34,137 nucleotides of DNA from positions 1 to 34,137 of the forward strand of contig CAZQZC010000005.1 in the NCBI GenBank assembly GCA_964597685.1, written 5' to 3'. This DNA is from JBCBTJ01 sp964597685 (lineage in GTDB: Bacteria; Pseudomonadota; Alphaproteobacteria; Caulobacterales; Hyphomonadaceae). The notes under the pieces were generated by a model. It was not told the origin of the DNA. It did no database searches and saw only the letters and a program-made list of their open reading frames with translations. Made by a program: the position numbers and the translations under genes. How positions within the stretch are numbered: position 1 is the stretch's first letter; the number at the start of each line of letters is the position of its first letter. Positions 23,739 to 31,307 of the stretch are shown one piece after another.

Positions 23739-24689
23739 ATGCGTATCGCGATCACGGGATCCACAGGATTTATTGGCGGCTGGCTGCTACGGGAATTGTC
23801 GCGGCGGGGTGCGTCCCTCACGGCGATGGTGCGCTCAGGCTATCAGCCAGGTGCAGAAGTTCCTTCGGGTGTTGACTGGGTCGAAGGACGCCTCGGCCAA
23901 TCGGATGCCGAAGCGCGGCTGGTTGCGGGAGCCGACGCCGTCGTACACCTTGCCGGCCTGACCAAAGCGAGATCGCGGGACGACTTCTTTGCTGTGAATG
24001 CAGACGGCGCACGATCACTGGCGCGAGCCGCTCACGAAGCGGGATGCGATCGATTCGTGCTTGCATCGTCGTTGGCGGCAAAGCAGCCCGACCTCTCGGA
24101 CTACGCCGCGTCGAAGCGGGCCGGCGAGGAAGCGGTTGCCGGCGTCTTGTCGGGCAGGCTCACATATACAATCGTTCGAATCCCAGCTGTCTTTGGTCCA
24201 GACGACCCGGCCACCAGGCCGCTTCTAGACATCATGCGGTCAGGATGGCTCCCTGCGCCCGGCGGCGCGGCGGGCCGAGATGGTAAATTCTCGCTGATCT
24301 TTGTAACAGACCTCGCGCGCGCTCTAGCAGACGTGATCTTTAACGGGATTTCGGAAGACATTTATGCGCCCTACGGTGAGAGGGTCGTGACGTGGCGAAG
24401 TTTGGCGGACGCAGCTGGAGAGGCGCTTGAAAGGCCCGTCAGAGTGATTCGAATTCCGACGACAATGCTCAAAATGTTCGGCGCAGCGGCGGATCTAGGC
24501 TCAAAACTCACCGCACAGGCGAGTGTTTTCGGTTCGGGCAAAGTGCGGGAAATGTTGCACACGGACTGGACAGGCGACCATGAAGTGGCGGGCTCTATGA
24601 AAATTTCGCGTGCCTTGCGCATGGCTTTTGGCGTAGACGCGAGCGCGCTAAACGGGCAGATCGGCGGGGCTCAGGAGCTCATGAAATGA
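23739..24689 (+). CDS. NAD(P)-dependent epimerase/dehydratase, CerR-like (sphingolipid reductase)
   Basis: 316 residues, an extended short-chain dehydrogenase. It has G-S-T-G-F-I-G at 7-13 in the Rossmann motif, Ser110/111 at the active-site strand end, and the Y-x3-K pair Tyr122 and Lys126 (D-Y-A-A-S-K). The ATG at 23739 is chosen because the protein then begins at its first strand; a TTG at 23712 is open but unneeded. In Caulobacter the reductase CerR, of this same family, lies next to the acyl carrier protein and serine palmitoyltransferase genes and reduces the 3-keto group of the sphingoid base or oxo-ceramide. The order reductase-ACP-SPT here supports that role; the four-base overlap with the ACP gene indicates coupling. 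Confidence 0.75.
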   Translation: MRIAITGSTGFIGGWLLRELSRRGASLTAMVRSGYQPGAEVPSGVDWVEGRLGQSDAEARLVAGADAVVHLAGLTKARSRDDFFAVNADGARSLARAAHEAGCDRFVLASSLAAKQPDLSDYAASKRAGEEAVAGVLSGRLTYTIVRIPAVFGPDDPATRPLLDIMRSGWLPAPGGAAGRDGKFSLIFVTDLARALADVIFNGISEDIYAPYGERVVTWRSLADAAGEALERPVRVIRIPTTMLKMFGAAADLGSKLTAQASVFGSGKVREMLHTDWTGDHEVAGSMKISRALRMAFGVDASALNGQIGGAQELMK

Positions 24690-24937
24690 ATGTAGAGGAA
24701 GACGACCTGATCTTTCAGAAGACGTGCGCGCTACTCGCGCCGTATAACAAGGGCGGGGTCAGGCTGTCGCGCGCGACGGAAATCACATCGGACCTCGAGG
24801 TCGATTCCGTGGCGGTTTTCGACTTGATCATGGAAATTGAAGACTCCTACGACATTTCGTTTCCAATGGAGACGATCAGCGAAATGCGGTCGATCGGCGA
24901 TATCGTCGACACGATTCGTCAGATGAAAACGGCGTAG
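24686..24937 (+). CDS. Acyl carrier protein of the sphingolipid locus
   Basis: 83 residues. The phosphopantetheine attachment serine is Ser41 in L-E-V-D-S-V-A-V-F-D-L, where the usual D-S-L is D-S-V. Helix 3 and the C-terminal I-G-D-I-V-D-T-I-R-Q-M agree with the ACP fold. It is not the housekeeping AcpP, which is usually near fabF. A specialised ACP encoded just before serine palmitoyltransferase is known in Caulobacter and relatives, where it carries the acyl chain used for sphingoid base synthesis. It overlaps the reductase by four bases and is followed 14 bases later by the synthase gene. Confidence 0.85.
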   Translation: MNVEEDDLIFQKTCALLAPYNKGGVRLSRATEITSDLEVDSVAVFDLIMEIEDSYDISFPMETISEMRSIGDIVDTIRQMKTA

Positions 24938-24951
24938 AGGCAGGCCAGGGC

Positions 24952-26166
24952 ATGACGATATTCGACAAACACAGCTCCATGCTGATGCGCTTTCAGCGTG
25001 CGCTGGAAATTGGCCGGAACCCCGTCGGGCTTCAGTTCGACGAGATCTTGTCGGCGACGCGCGGCGTCGTTGAGGGACGTGAAATCCTGCTGGCGGGAAC
25101 CAACAATTATCTTGGCCTGACCTATGACGAAGACTGCGTCGCCGCCGCCAAGGCGGCAGTCGACGCGCACGGCACGGGCACAACCGGCAGCCGACAAGCG
25201 AACGGCAATTACCGCGAACATGTCGAGCTTGAGCAGGCGATCAGCCAGTTCCTCGGCATGTCGTCGACGATCGTTTTCTCAACCGGTTATCAAACGAACT
25301 TGGCTGCGATCTCCGGACTTGCGGCAGACAGTGATCAGATCTTCATCGACGCCGACAGCCACGCCTGCATTTACGACGCATGCCGGCTGTCCACTGCGAC
25401 AACGATCCGCTTCCGTCACAACAACCCGGCCGATCTCGACAAGCGTTTGGCGCGCTCCGACGATACTGGCGGATCCAAATTGGTTGTCGTTGAGGGCATG
25501 TATTCCATGTTCGGCGACATCGCGCCGCTCGACGAGTTCACAGATGTCGCACACCGTCACGGCGCTTACATCTACGTCGACGAAGCGCATTCCTTCGGCA
25601 GCTTCGGCCCCACCGGCCGCGGGCTCGCTGAAGAGCAAGGCGTGCTAGACAAGATCGATTTCTACGCCGGGACATTCTCCAAGAGTTTGGCGTCGATCGG
25701 CGGCTTCTGCTCTTCGAAGCACGCCATGTTTGAACTGGTGCGCGCTTCGCGTCCGTACATGTTCACGGCGTCGCCGTCGCCCTCCAGCATTGCGAGCGCG
25801 CATGCTGCATTGGACAAAATTGTCGAAGGGCGCGGCGCGCTGCACCAGAACCTTTGGGCGCGCGCGCACCAATTGCACGCCGGTCTGGATGAGCTCGGCT
25901 TCGACCTTTGCGCTCCGCCAAGCCCCGTGATCGCCGTTCGTCGCCCAGACGAAATCACCACCGTTCGCGACTGGAACATGCTGTTCGACGACGGCGTTTA
26001 TGTGAACCTCGCTGCGCCACCTGCCACGCCGGCGGCGACATGCCTTCTGCGCCTCAGCGTATCGGCCGCCCATACGGAAGCTGAGATTGACCAGGTGCTG
26101 GCGGGTTTCCGCGCGATCCGGGAGCGCGAATCCGCACCGGCGGCTCGGGCGGCGGCGACGGCTTAA
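24952..26166 (+). CDS. spt: Serine palmitoyltransferase (alpha-oxoamine synthase family)
   Basis: 404 residues. The PLP lysine is Lys244 in G-T-F-S-K-S-L-A-S-I-G-G; the D-E-A-H-S motif is at 210-214, the stacking His137 is in D-A-D-S-H-A, and G-T-G-T-T-G-S-R is at 74-81. The family also contains AONS, KBL and ALAS; the neighbouring ACP, reductase and ceramide synthase-like gene make serine palmitoyltransferase the best choice. It would condense serine with a long-chain acyl thioester to give 3-ketosphinganine in the cytosol. It probably shares one transcript with the two genes before it. Its TAA overlaps the stop of the convergent permease gene. Confidence 0.85.
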   Translation: MTIFDKHSSMLMRFQRALEIGRNPVGLQFDEILSATRGVVEGREILLAGTNNYLGLTYDEDCVAAAKAAVDAHGTGTTGSRQANGNYREHVELEQAISQFLGMSSTIVFSTGYQTNLAAISGLAADSDQIFIDADSHACIYDACRLSTATTIRFRHNNPADLDKRLARSDDTGGSKLVVVEGMYSMFGDIAPLDEFTDVAHRHGAYIYVDEAHSFGSFGPTGRGLAEEQGVLDKIDFYAGTFSKSLASIGGFCSSKHAMFELVRASRPYMFTASPSPSSIASAHAALDKIVEGRGALHQNLWARAHQLHAGLDELGFDLCAPPSPVIAVRRPDEITTVRDWNMLFDDGVYVNLAAPPATPAATCLLRLSVSAAHTEAEIDQVLAGFRAIRERESAPAARAAATA

Positions 26167-27236
26167 GACGTCGCCAAGGTTTCTTGGCGCAGCCAGAGAT
26201 AAACGCCGATCAAACCAAATATCAGCGTTGGGCCGACACCTGCGGCCCACGCTGACATCGCTCCCGCGGCAGACATCGTTTTCGCTATTCCGTCGACAAT
26301 TAGGAATACGAAACCGCACCCCAATCCCACCACCATGGCCATTGTTCCGGTTTCTCGGCGTCCCGTGCGTTGCATGACCGGTGCGGCGAACACCAAGAAC
26401 ACCAGCGCTGTCAAAGGCATGACGTAGCGTCCGATCTGCCAAACGCGATACGCGCTGGAGGGACGGCTCCCCGATCCGCGCAAACGGGCGAGACGGTCTA
26501 GGTCGTCAATCGCCAAATTGCGCGGTTCAGCCGCAAGGCGCGCGATGATCGAAGGGTCCTGATTGGTCTCCCAGATGAGTTTTGGATCGGGAGGCGCACC
26601 CGCCCCTTGGACGCGGGCCACTTCGACACCGCTGAGGCGCCAGCCGCCGTCGGCTTCGATATATTGGGCGCTCTGCGCCCAACTGACCGAACGCACATGG
26701 CCCAACTCGTCGCGTTCGAAGAACATGAGGTTCAATAGACCATCGACGCCGCGACGGCCCGTAATACGGACAAATGTACCGCCGTCATTTAGCCAAAGCG
26801 GCTCCTCGGCGCTGACATTGCCGCCTTCGTAATCGGCGACGCCCCAAGCGTCCAAAGCGCGGACGGCGGGCGGGAGCGCACGATCTATGGCGAACGCAGC
26901 GACTGCAGACACAGCAACGACGACCGGCGCCAACATGCGCACTTGGGTCGAGATGGACATGCCCACGCCTTGCACCGCCACCAATTCGTTTCGTCGAATG
27001 AGCGACACGTAGGTCAAGAGCAGCGCCAGCATCAGCGCAAACAGGTAGATCTGGTCAAAGATGACCGGCAGCCGCAGCCAAAGGTAGCGCAGTGCGGAAC
27101 CGCCCTCCTCCGCAGCCGCGATCTCACTGGCGTTGGCAAGCGAATCAAGGAGCGCGATGAGAATCAGTATGCCAAATGTCGTGACGAACCAGCGCGATAG
27201 AAAAACCTGGCTCAGATAAAGTCGCAGTTTCCACAT
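26163..27236 (-). CDS. LptF/LptG-type permease within the sphingolipid locus
   Basis: 357 residues. Three N-terminal membrane helices (about 13-33, 50-75 and 100-120), a periplasmic domain of about 130 residues, and three C-terminal helices (about 270-290, 300-320 and 325-350) give the LptF/LptG (YjgP/YjgQ) layout. The start M-W-K-L-R-L-Y-L-S-Q-V-F-L and R-R-N-E-L-V-A-V-Q-G-V-G-M-S are family features. LptF and LptG normally form a pair with LptB2 to extract lipopolysaccharide, and are encoded together. Here a single gene stands between serine palmitoyltransferase and the hydroxylase, so a role in sphingolipid export is plausible, by analogy with extra Lpt-like genes in Caulobacter's sphingolipid region. 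It could equally be the housekeeping LptG. Confidence 0.8.
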   Translation of the reverse strand: MWKLRLYLSQVFLSRWFVTTFGILILIALLDSLANASEIAAAEEGGSALRYLWLRLPVIFDQIYLFALMLALLLTYVSLIRRNELVAVQGVGMSISTQVRMLAPVVVAVSAVAAFAIDRALPPAVRALDAWGVADYEGGNVSAEEPLWLNDGGTFVRITGRRGVDGLLNLMFFERDELGHVRSVSWAQSAQYIEADGGWRLSGVEVARVQGAGAPPDPKLIWETNQDPSIIARLAAEPRNLAIDDLDRLARLRGSGSRPSSAYRVWQIGRYVMPLTALVFLVFAAPVMQRTGRRETGTMAMVVGLGCGFVFLIVDGIAKTMSAAGAMSAWAAGVGPTLIFGLIGVYLWLRQETLATS

Positions 27237-27348
27237 GGGGCGAGCCGAAGCCTTTCACAGTATCGTCAACCTGCAGCGATTAGCGGCCGCGCCGTCGCTT
27301 GGCCAGACGCTCGCAGCGCTCAGTGCGACACAGTGCGCAATCTCGGTG

Positions 27349-27375
27349 TTGACGGGGCGCCCATTGCGCTAGATG
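27349..27375 (+). promoter_or_regulatory. Candidate promoter of the hydroxylase-ceramide synthase pair
   Basis: TTGACG at 27349-27354 is followed by TAGATG at 27370-27375, with a 15-base spacer. The position, about 27 bases ahead of the ATG at 27402, would leave a short leader including GAGGTGG. The -35 is good; the -10 match and spacing are only fair. Confidence 0.35.
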
Positions 27376-27401
27376 TAGCGCCGTAAACGAGGTGGCGCGT
27401 C

Positions 27402-28166
27402 ATGTTCATGAGTTACAAGGCTTGGGCGAAGCAACAGCACCTGCTGAATCGGATGGGCATCCCTGAGCTGAACCGGGCTTACTTCACCTATCCCGGCATC
27501 CAGATCTATATCGCGGTGGCGGTCGCTTCGATGGGCGCGGCGATCTGGTTCGGCAGTTCACCGCTCGGCATTTTAGGATCGATCCTGATTGCCGTAATCG
27601 GCCATCCAGTCACCTGGTACATCACACATCGTTTCATCCTGCACTCTAAGCTGTTGATGCGGTTTAAGGCGACGGCGGCGCTTTGGAAGCGCACCCATTA
27701 TGATCACCACCAAAGGCCGAATGAATTGTCGGTTCTGTTTGGCGGCTTGCACACGACTCTCCCGCCAATCGCCTTAATCTACGGCCCATTGGGGTATCTG
27801 GCAGGCGGATGGGGCGGCGCGTTTGTCGCCGTCGCTGCCGGCGTCGGCATGACAATGCTGTACGAATACGTCCACTGCATCCAGCATTTGGGATTTATGC
27901 CGAAATCCAAATTTCTTCAGGGCTTAAAACGCGCGCACCTGCTGCATCACTATCACGATGAGTCCGGGAATTATTCGATTACCGATTTCTGGCTCGATCG
28001 AGTATTGGGCAGCTATTACCCCGATGCGACCGCCCGACCACGCAGCGCAACAGCCCGTAATCTCGGCTATACCGACGAAGTGGCGCGCCGCTATCCTTGG
28101 GTGCGGGAGTTGACCCCGGCTGAACCTTCGAACGGCGCGCCATCTGACGAACGGCGCGCGGCGTAG
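27402..28166 (+). CDS. Fatty acid hydroxylase / sterol desaturase family di-iron protein
   Basis: 254 residues with four or so membrane segments in the first 155. Histidine boxes: His76 and His81 in H-R-F-I-L-H, His99/102/103 in H-Y-D-H-H, His158 and His162, and His179/182/183/185 in R-A-H-L-L-H-H-Y-H-D-E. These hold a di-iron centre in integral membrane hydroxylases that act on lipids. The ATG has GAGGTGG about six bases upstream. The gene is followed 14 bases later by the ceramide synthase-like gene, so the product may hydroxylate the sphingoid base or the N-acyl chain of ceramide. That substrate is inferred from neighbours; carotenoid or ordinary fatty acids are alternatives. Confidence 0.82.
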   Translation: MFMSYKAWAKQQHLLNRMGIPELNRAYFTYPGIQIYIAVAVASMGAAIWFGSSPLGILGSILIAVIGHPVTWYITHRFILHSKLLMRFKATAALWKRTHYDHHQRPNELSVLFGGLHTTLPPIALIYGPLGYLAGGWGGAFVAVAAGVGMTMLYEYVHCIQHLGFMPKSKFLQGLKRAHLLHHYHDESGNYSITDFWLDRVLGSYYPDATARPRSATARNLGYTDEVARRYPWVRELTPAEPSNGAPSDERRAA

Positions 28167-28179
28167 GCCGCAGGTCGCC

Positions 28180-29328
28180 ATGGCCAGACATGTTCAGATC
28201 GTCGAGGCGACGACGCCCGAGCAGTACAGAGATTTCGTCAACCTTCCCTATCGGGTTTACAAGCGCGATCCGATGTGGCGGGCGCCGTTGCGTTTTGAAC
28301 GCGCCGAACAAATCAACCGCAAAAAGAACCCGGGACTGGAACGCATCGATAGCGCATTCTGGCTAGCGCTCTGCGGCGACCAAGTCGTCGGTCGGTGCGC
28401 CAGTTTTGTAAATCACGCCCACCTCGACACATACAAGGACGAGACCGGGCATTTCGGCTTCCTCGACGTTGAACTTGGCGAACACAACGCGACCTTGGCT
28501 CTGATCAAGCGCTGCGAAGAATGGCTTCGCGATCGCGGCATGAAGTGGGTCGCCGGCCCTTATAATTTCTCGGTCAACGAGGAAATCGGCATGCTTGTCG
28601 ACGGCTTCGAAACGCCGGCGGTGATGATGATGCCGCATGGCCGCAAAGACTACCCGATCATGCTGGAGGACATGGGGTTCGAGAAAGCGATGGACCTCAT
28701 CGCCTATACGAACAATCTCCATGAAGGCTATCCACGGCCAAAGATTGTCCGACGAATGATCGACCTCGTTCGCGAGAGCAAGTCTCTCAGCGTGCGGCGC
28801 ATGCATAAAGATCGGTTCGACGACGAGATCCGACTGGCCCTCGACATCTTCAATGACGCGTGGTCGGACAATTGGGGATTTATCCCCTTCGGCCAGGCCC
28901 AGGTCGAGCATATGGCCAGCCAGCTAAAGACGATCATCCAACCGGACGGCTTTTGGTTTGGCGAAGTTGACGGCGAAGCGGTGGCCTTTGTCTTGATGTT
29001 GCCAAACTTGAATGAGGCCGTCGCCGGTCTAAACGGAAAGCTTCTGCCATTCGGCTGGGCAAAGCTTCTCTATCGGCTCAAGGTCAAGGGCGTGAAGACG
29101 GCGCGCATTCCCCTCCAAGGCGCGCGGAAGTCGATCCAGAAAAAGCGCTCCGGCGTCGCTCTGACAATTACGCTGTTCGAGGAGTGCTTTCGCGCCATGC
29201 GGGATCGGGGGGTCATGACCACCGAATTGTCGTGGATCCTTGAGACGAACAAAGACGTCCAAGGCCTGATCGATCTATCTGGCGCCAAACCTTACAAAAC
29301 CTACCGGATCTATCGGAAAGCGCTCTAA
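28180..29328 (+). CDS. GNAT-fold protein resembling bacterial ceramide synthase (bCerS)
   Basis: 382 residues without signal peptide or membrane helix. The N-terminal half has F-V-N-L-P-Y-R-V-Y-K-R-D-P-M-W-R-A-P-L, a conserved start of this family, then F-W-L-A-L-C-G-D-Q-V-V-G-R and F-G-F-L-D-V-E-L, GNAT-like strands. The middle has G-P-Y-N-F-S-V-N-E-E-I-G-M-L-V-D-G-F; the C-terminal part repeats GNAT features (W-F-G-E-V-D-G-E-A-V-A-F-V-L-M-L-P) and ends T-T-E-L-S-W-I-L-E-T-N. The Caulobacter bCerS, which N-acylates the sphingoid base, is a GNAT-type protein of about this size in the same kind of locus. The role is therefore likely but not proven. It ends with a stop interleaved with that of the ATP-grasp gene. 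Confidence 0.7.
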   Translation: MARHVQIVEATTPEQYRDFVNLPYRVYKRDPMWRAPLRFERAEQINRKKNPGLERIDSAFWLALCGDQVVGRCASFVNHAHLDTYKDETGHFGFLDVELGEHNATLALIKRCEEWLRDRGMKWVAGPYNFSVNEEIGMLVDGFETPAVMMMPHGRKDYPIMLEDMGFEKAMDLIAYTNNLHEGYPRPKIVRRMIDLVRESKSLSVRRMHKDRFDDEIRLALDIFNDAWSDNWGFIPFGQAQVEHMASQLKTIIQPDGFWFGEVDGEAVAFVLMLPNLNEAVAGLNGKLLPFGWAKLLYRLKVKGVKTARIPLQGARKSIQKKRSGVALTITLFEECFRAMRDRGVMTTELSWILETNKDVQGLIDLSGAKPYKTYRIYRKAL

Positions 29329-30194
29329 CCGAGCCGGTCAAGCAACGCCGTCGCCAGACGTTCGCCAAGCTCCGGACCCTTGAGAGGGTAGAGATAGGGC
29401 TCGATCAATTCGAGCTCCATCAGCGCGAGGCGGCCATCGTCGCCGCGCACCATGTCGACGCGCGCATAGAGGGGATTCTCGTTTAACGCCGCCATGACGG
29501 CGTCAGCTGACGCCACATCTGTCGCGTCCGGAGTAATCGCCTCTTCGACGCCGCCATAAATCGACTGGATTCGATAATCCCCAGGCGCCGCCCGTTTGAT
29601 CAGCGCATGGCTTAGGTCGCCGTCGATGAAGACGAAACTGTACTCGCCTTCAGACTGAACAGCGCTCAAGAATGGCTGCGCCATCATGGGGGCTGTGAAA
29701 TCCGGCGCCGGATCGCCACGGCGAAGTCGCACCTGCCCTTCCGCGCCGGCCCCGACCTGACGTTTTATGACGATATCGTCCGATCCGAGTTCGTCGAACG
29801 CCGCTGCCAAGGACATGACCTCTGGATGTTCCAGCCAGAGCGTCGGGACAGTTTTAGCGCCCCGCGCCGCCATGTCGCGAAGGTACGTTTTACGACCGTT
29901 CCAAGCGACGAGCGTGACAGGATTGAACAGATGCGTCTGCGACTCAATGCGCTGAAGGGCGCTCAAGAATTCTTCGGGCCGGTCGCAATAATCCCACGTC
30001 GTTCGGATGATCGCAGCGCCGTAGGTCGACCAATCTATGTCAGGGTCGTCCCATCCCGCCTCTTCCAAAGCCAAGCCGCGCGCCGAAAACGGTCCCAGCA
30101 GCGCCGCGACCTCAAGATCATGCTCGTGTGCGTCGGCGCGCCGGCTGGGCGAGCCCGGCAACGTCACGGCGGATGCGAGATAAGCGACCTTCAT
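29325..30194 (-). CDS. ATP-grasp domain protein of unknown substrate
   Basis: 289 residues. The N-terminal preATP-grasp part has A-A-I-I-R-T-T-W-D-Y-C-D-R-P-E-E-F; then N-G-R-K-T-Y-L-R-D-M-A (ATP-grasp small lobe), D-I-V-I-K-R-Q-V-G-A-G-A-E-G (nucleotide-binding lysine and glycine loop), F-S-F-V-F-type strand S-F-V-F-I-D-G-D-L-S-H-A, and the metal-binding acidic end A-L-M-E-L-E-L-I-E-P-Y-L-Y. It should ligate a carboxylate to an amine or thiol using ATP, as in RimK or DcsG relatives, but the substrate cannot be inferred. It faces the ceramide synthase-like gene with overlapping stops; a link to sphingolipids is open. Confidence 0.75.
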   Translation of the reverse strand: MKVAYLASAVTLPGSPSRRADAHEHDLEVAALLGPFSARGLALEEAGWDDPDIDWSTYGAAIIRTTWDYCDRPEEFLSALQRIESQTHLFNPVTLVAWNGRKTYLRDMAARGAKTVPTLWLEHPEVMSLAAAFDELGSDDIVIKRQVGAGAEGQVRLRRGDPAPDFTAPMMAQPFLSAVQSEGEYSFVFIDGDLSHALIKRAAPGDYRIQSIYGGVEEAITPDATDVASADAVMAALNENPLYARVDMVRGDDGRLALMELELIEPYLYPLKGPELGERLATALLDRLG

Positions 30195-30278
30195 GCGATG
30201 CGCTTAATGGGCGCGACCGGTTGCGTCCACAGGCGCGCTCTGGCAAGCCCCGCCGGTCTCTCAGTCTAGGATTTCCCC

Positions 30279-31274
30279 ATGTCCCAAACCCGCTTCGATG
30301 TTGTCGGCCTCGGCAACGCCATTGTCGATGTCATCGCTCCAGTCGAGGATGGGTTTCTCGAGCAATGGGACATCCGCAAGAACGGGATGACGCTGATCGA
30401 CGAGGAGCGCGCAAACGCACTGACCGAAGCGGCGGACGGACAGGAACTTTCGGGCGGCTCAGGGGCGAACACGATCGCTGGCTTGGCGAGCTTCGGCGCG
30501 AAGGCCGCCTATGTCGGCAAAGTCGCGGACGATCGGCTGGGGCGCGTGTTCCAAACCGACATGCGTGACCTTGGCATTCAATTCGACACGCCGCCGCTTA
30601 ACCAGGGGCCGGCGACGGCGCGTTCGATCATTTTCGTCACGCCTGATGGGGCGCGGTCGATGAACACCTACCTCGGCGCCTCGGTGATGTTCTCGCCGAC
30701 CGATGTCGATGAAGCCGCGGTCCGTGACAGCGCGATCCTGTATCTCGAAGGGTATTTGTTCGACAAAGACGAGGCCAAGGCCGCCTTCGTCCATGCATCC
30801 GAAATCGCCGCAGCGGCTGGGCGCAAGGTGGCCCTCACGCTCTCGGACAATTTCTGCGTTGACCGTCACCGTGAGAGCTTCCGCCACCTGATCCGCACCC
30901 ACGTCGATATCCTGTTTGCGAACGAAGCGGAGCTTCTCTCGCTTTACGAAACGGACGATTTCGACGCGGCCATCGCCGCTCTGCGAGAGGAGGCGCCGTT
31001 AGCTGCGGTGACTCGATCGGAAAAGGGCTCGGTCGTCATTGGCGATGGCGAGCCGCTTCATGTTGCAGCCGAGCCCGTGAGCCACGTCGTCGACACGACC
31101 GGCGCCGGCGACCAATACGCAGCGGGTTTCCTTTATGGGATTGCGCGCGGACTGCCGTTGGCGAGCGCCGCGCGGCTTGGCCATATCGCAGCGGCTGAAG
31201 TCATCTCCCATTACGGCCCGCGCCCCGAGACGAGCTATGCAAAGCTCGCTGAACAGGCGGGACTGGCCGCGTAG
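30279..31274 (+). CDS. PfkB-family adenosine kinase
   Basis: 331 residues of the ribokinase fold. It opens F-D-V-V-G-L-G-N-A-I-V-D-V-I-A; the substrate-binding G-G-S-G-A-N-T is at about 59-65; and the PfkB signature 2, D-T-T-G-A-G-D-Q-Y-A-A-G-F-L-Y-G, contains the catalytic Asp and anion hole near 270-285. Alphaproteobacterial enzymes of this exact type are annotated as adenosine kinase, phosphorylating adenosine to AMP; other nucleosides or sugars are possible. A hairpin terminator follows right after the stop. It is divergent from the ATP-grasp gene. Confidence 0.87.
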   Translation: MSQTRFDVVGLGNAIVDVIAPVEDGFLEQWDIRKNGMTLIDEERANALTEAADGQELSGGSGANTIAGLASFGAKAAYVGKVADDRLGRVFQTDMRDLGIQFDTPPLNQGPATARSIIFVTPDGARSMNTYLGASVMFSPTDVDEAAVRDSAILYLEGYLFDKDEAKAAFVHASEIAAAAGRKVALTLSDNFCVDRHRESFRHLIRTHVDILFANEAELLSLYETDDFDAAIAALREEAPLAAVTRSEKGSVVIGDGEPLHVAAEPVSHVVDTTGAGDQYAAGFLYGIARGLPLASAARLGHIAAAEVISHYGPRPETSYAKLAEQAGLAA

Positions 31275-31307
31275 GCCTGATCGGCCGCTTTGAGATCAGG
31301 CTTTCTT
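31275..31307 (+). terminator. Intrinsic terminator of the adenosine kinase gene
   Basis: GCCTGATC (31275-31282) pairs with GATCAGGC (31294-31301) over an eleven-base loop, followed by TTTCTT. The hairpin starts directly after the stop codon at 31272-31274. Its right arm overlaps the end of the convergent tesB gene, whose stop is at 31296-31298. Confidence 0.75.
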
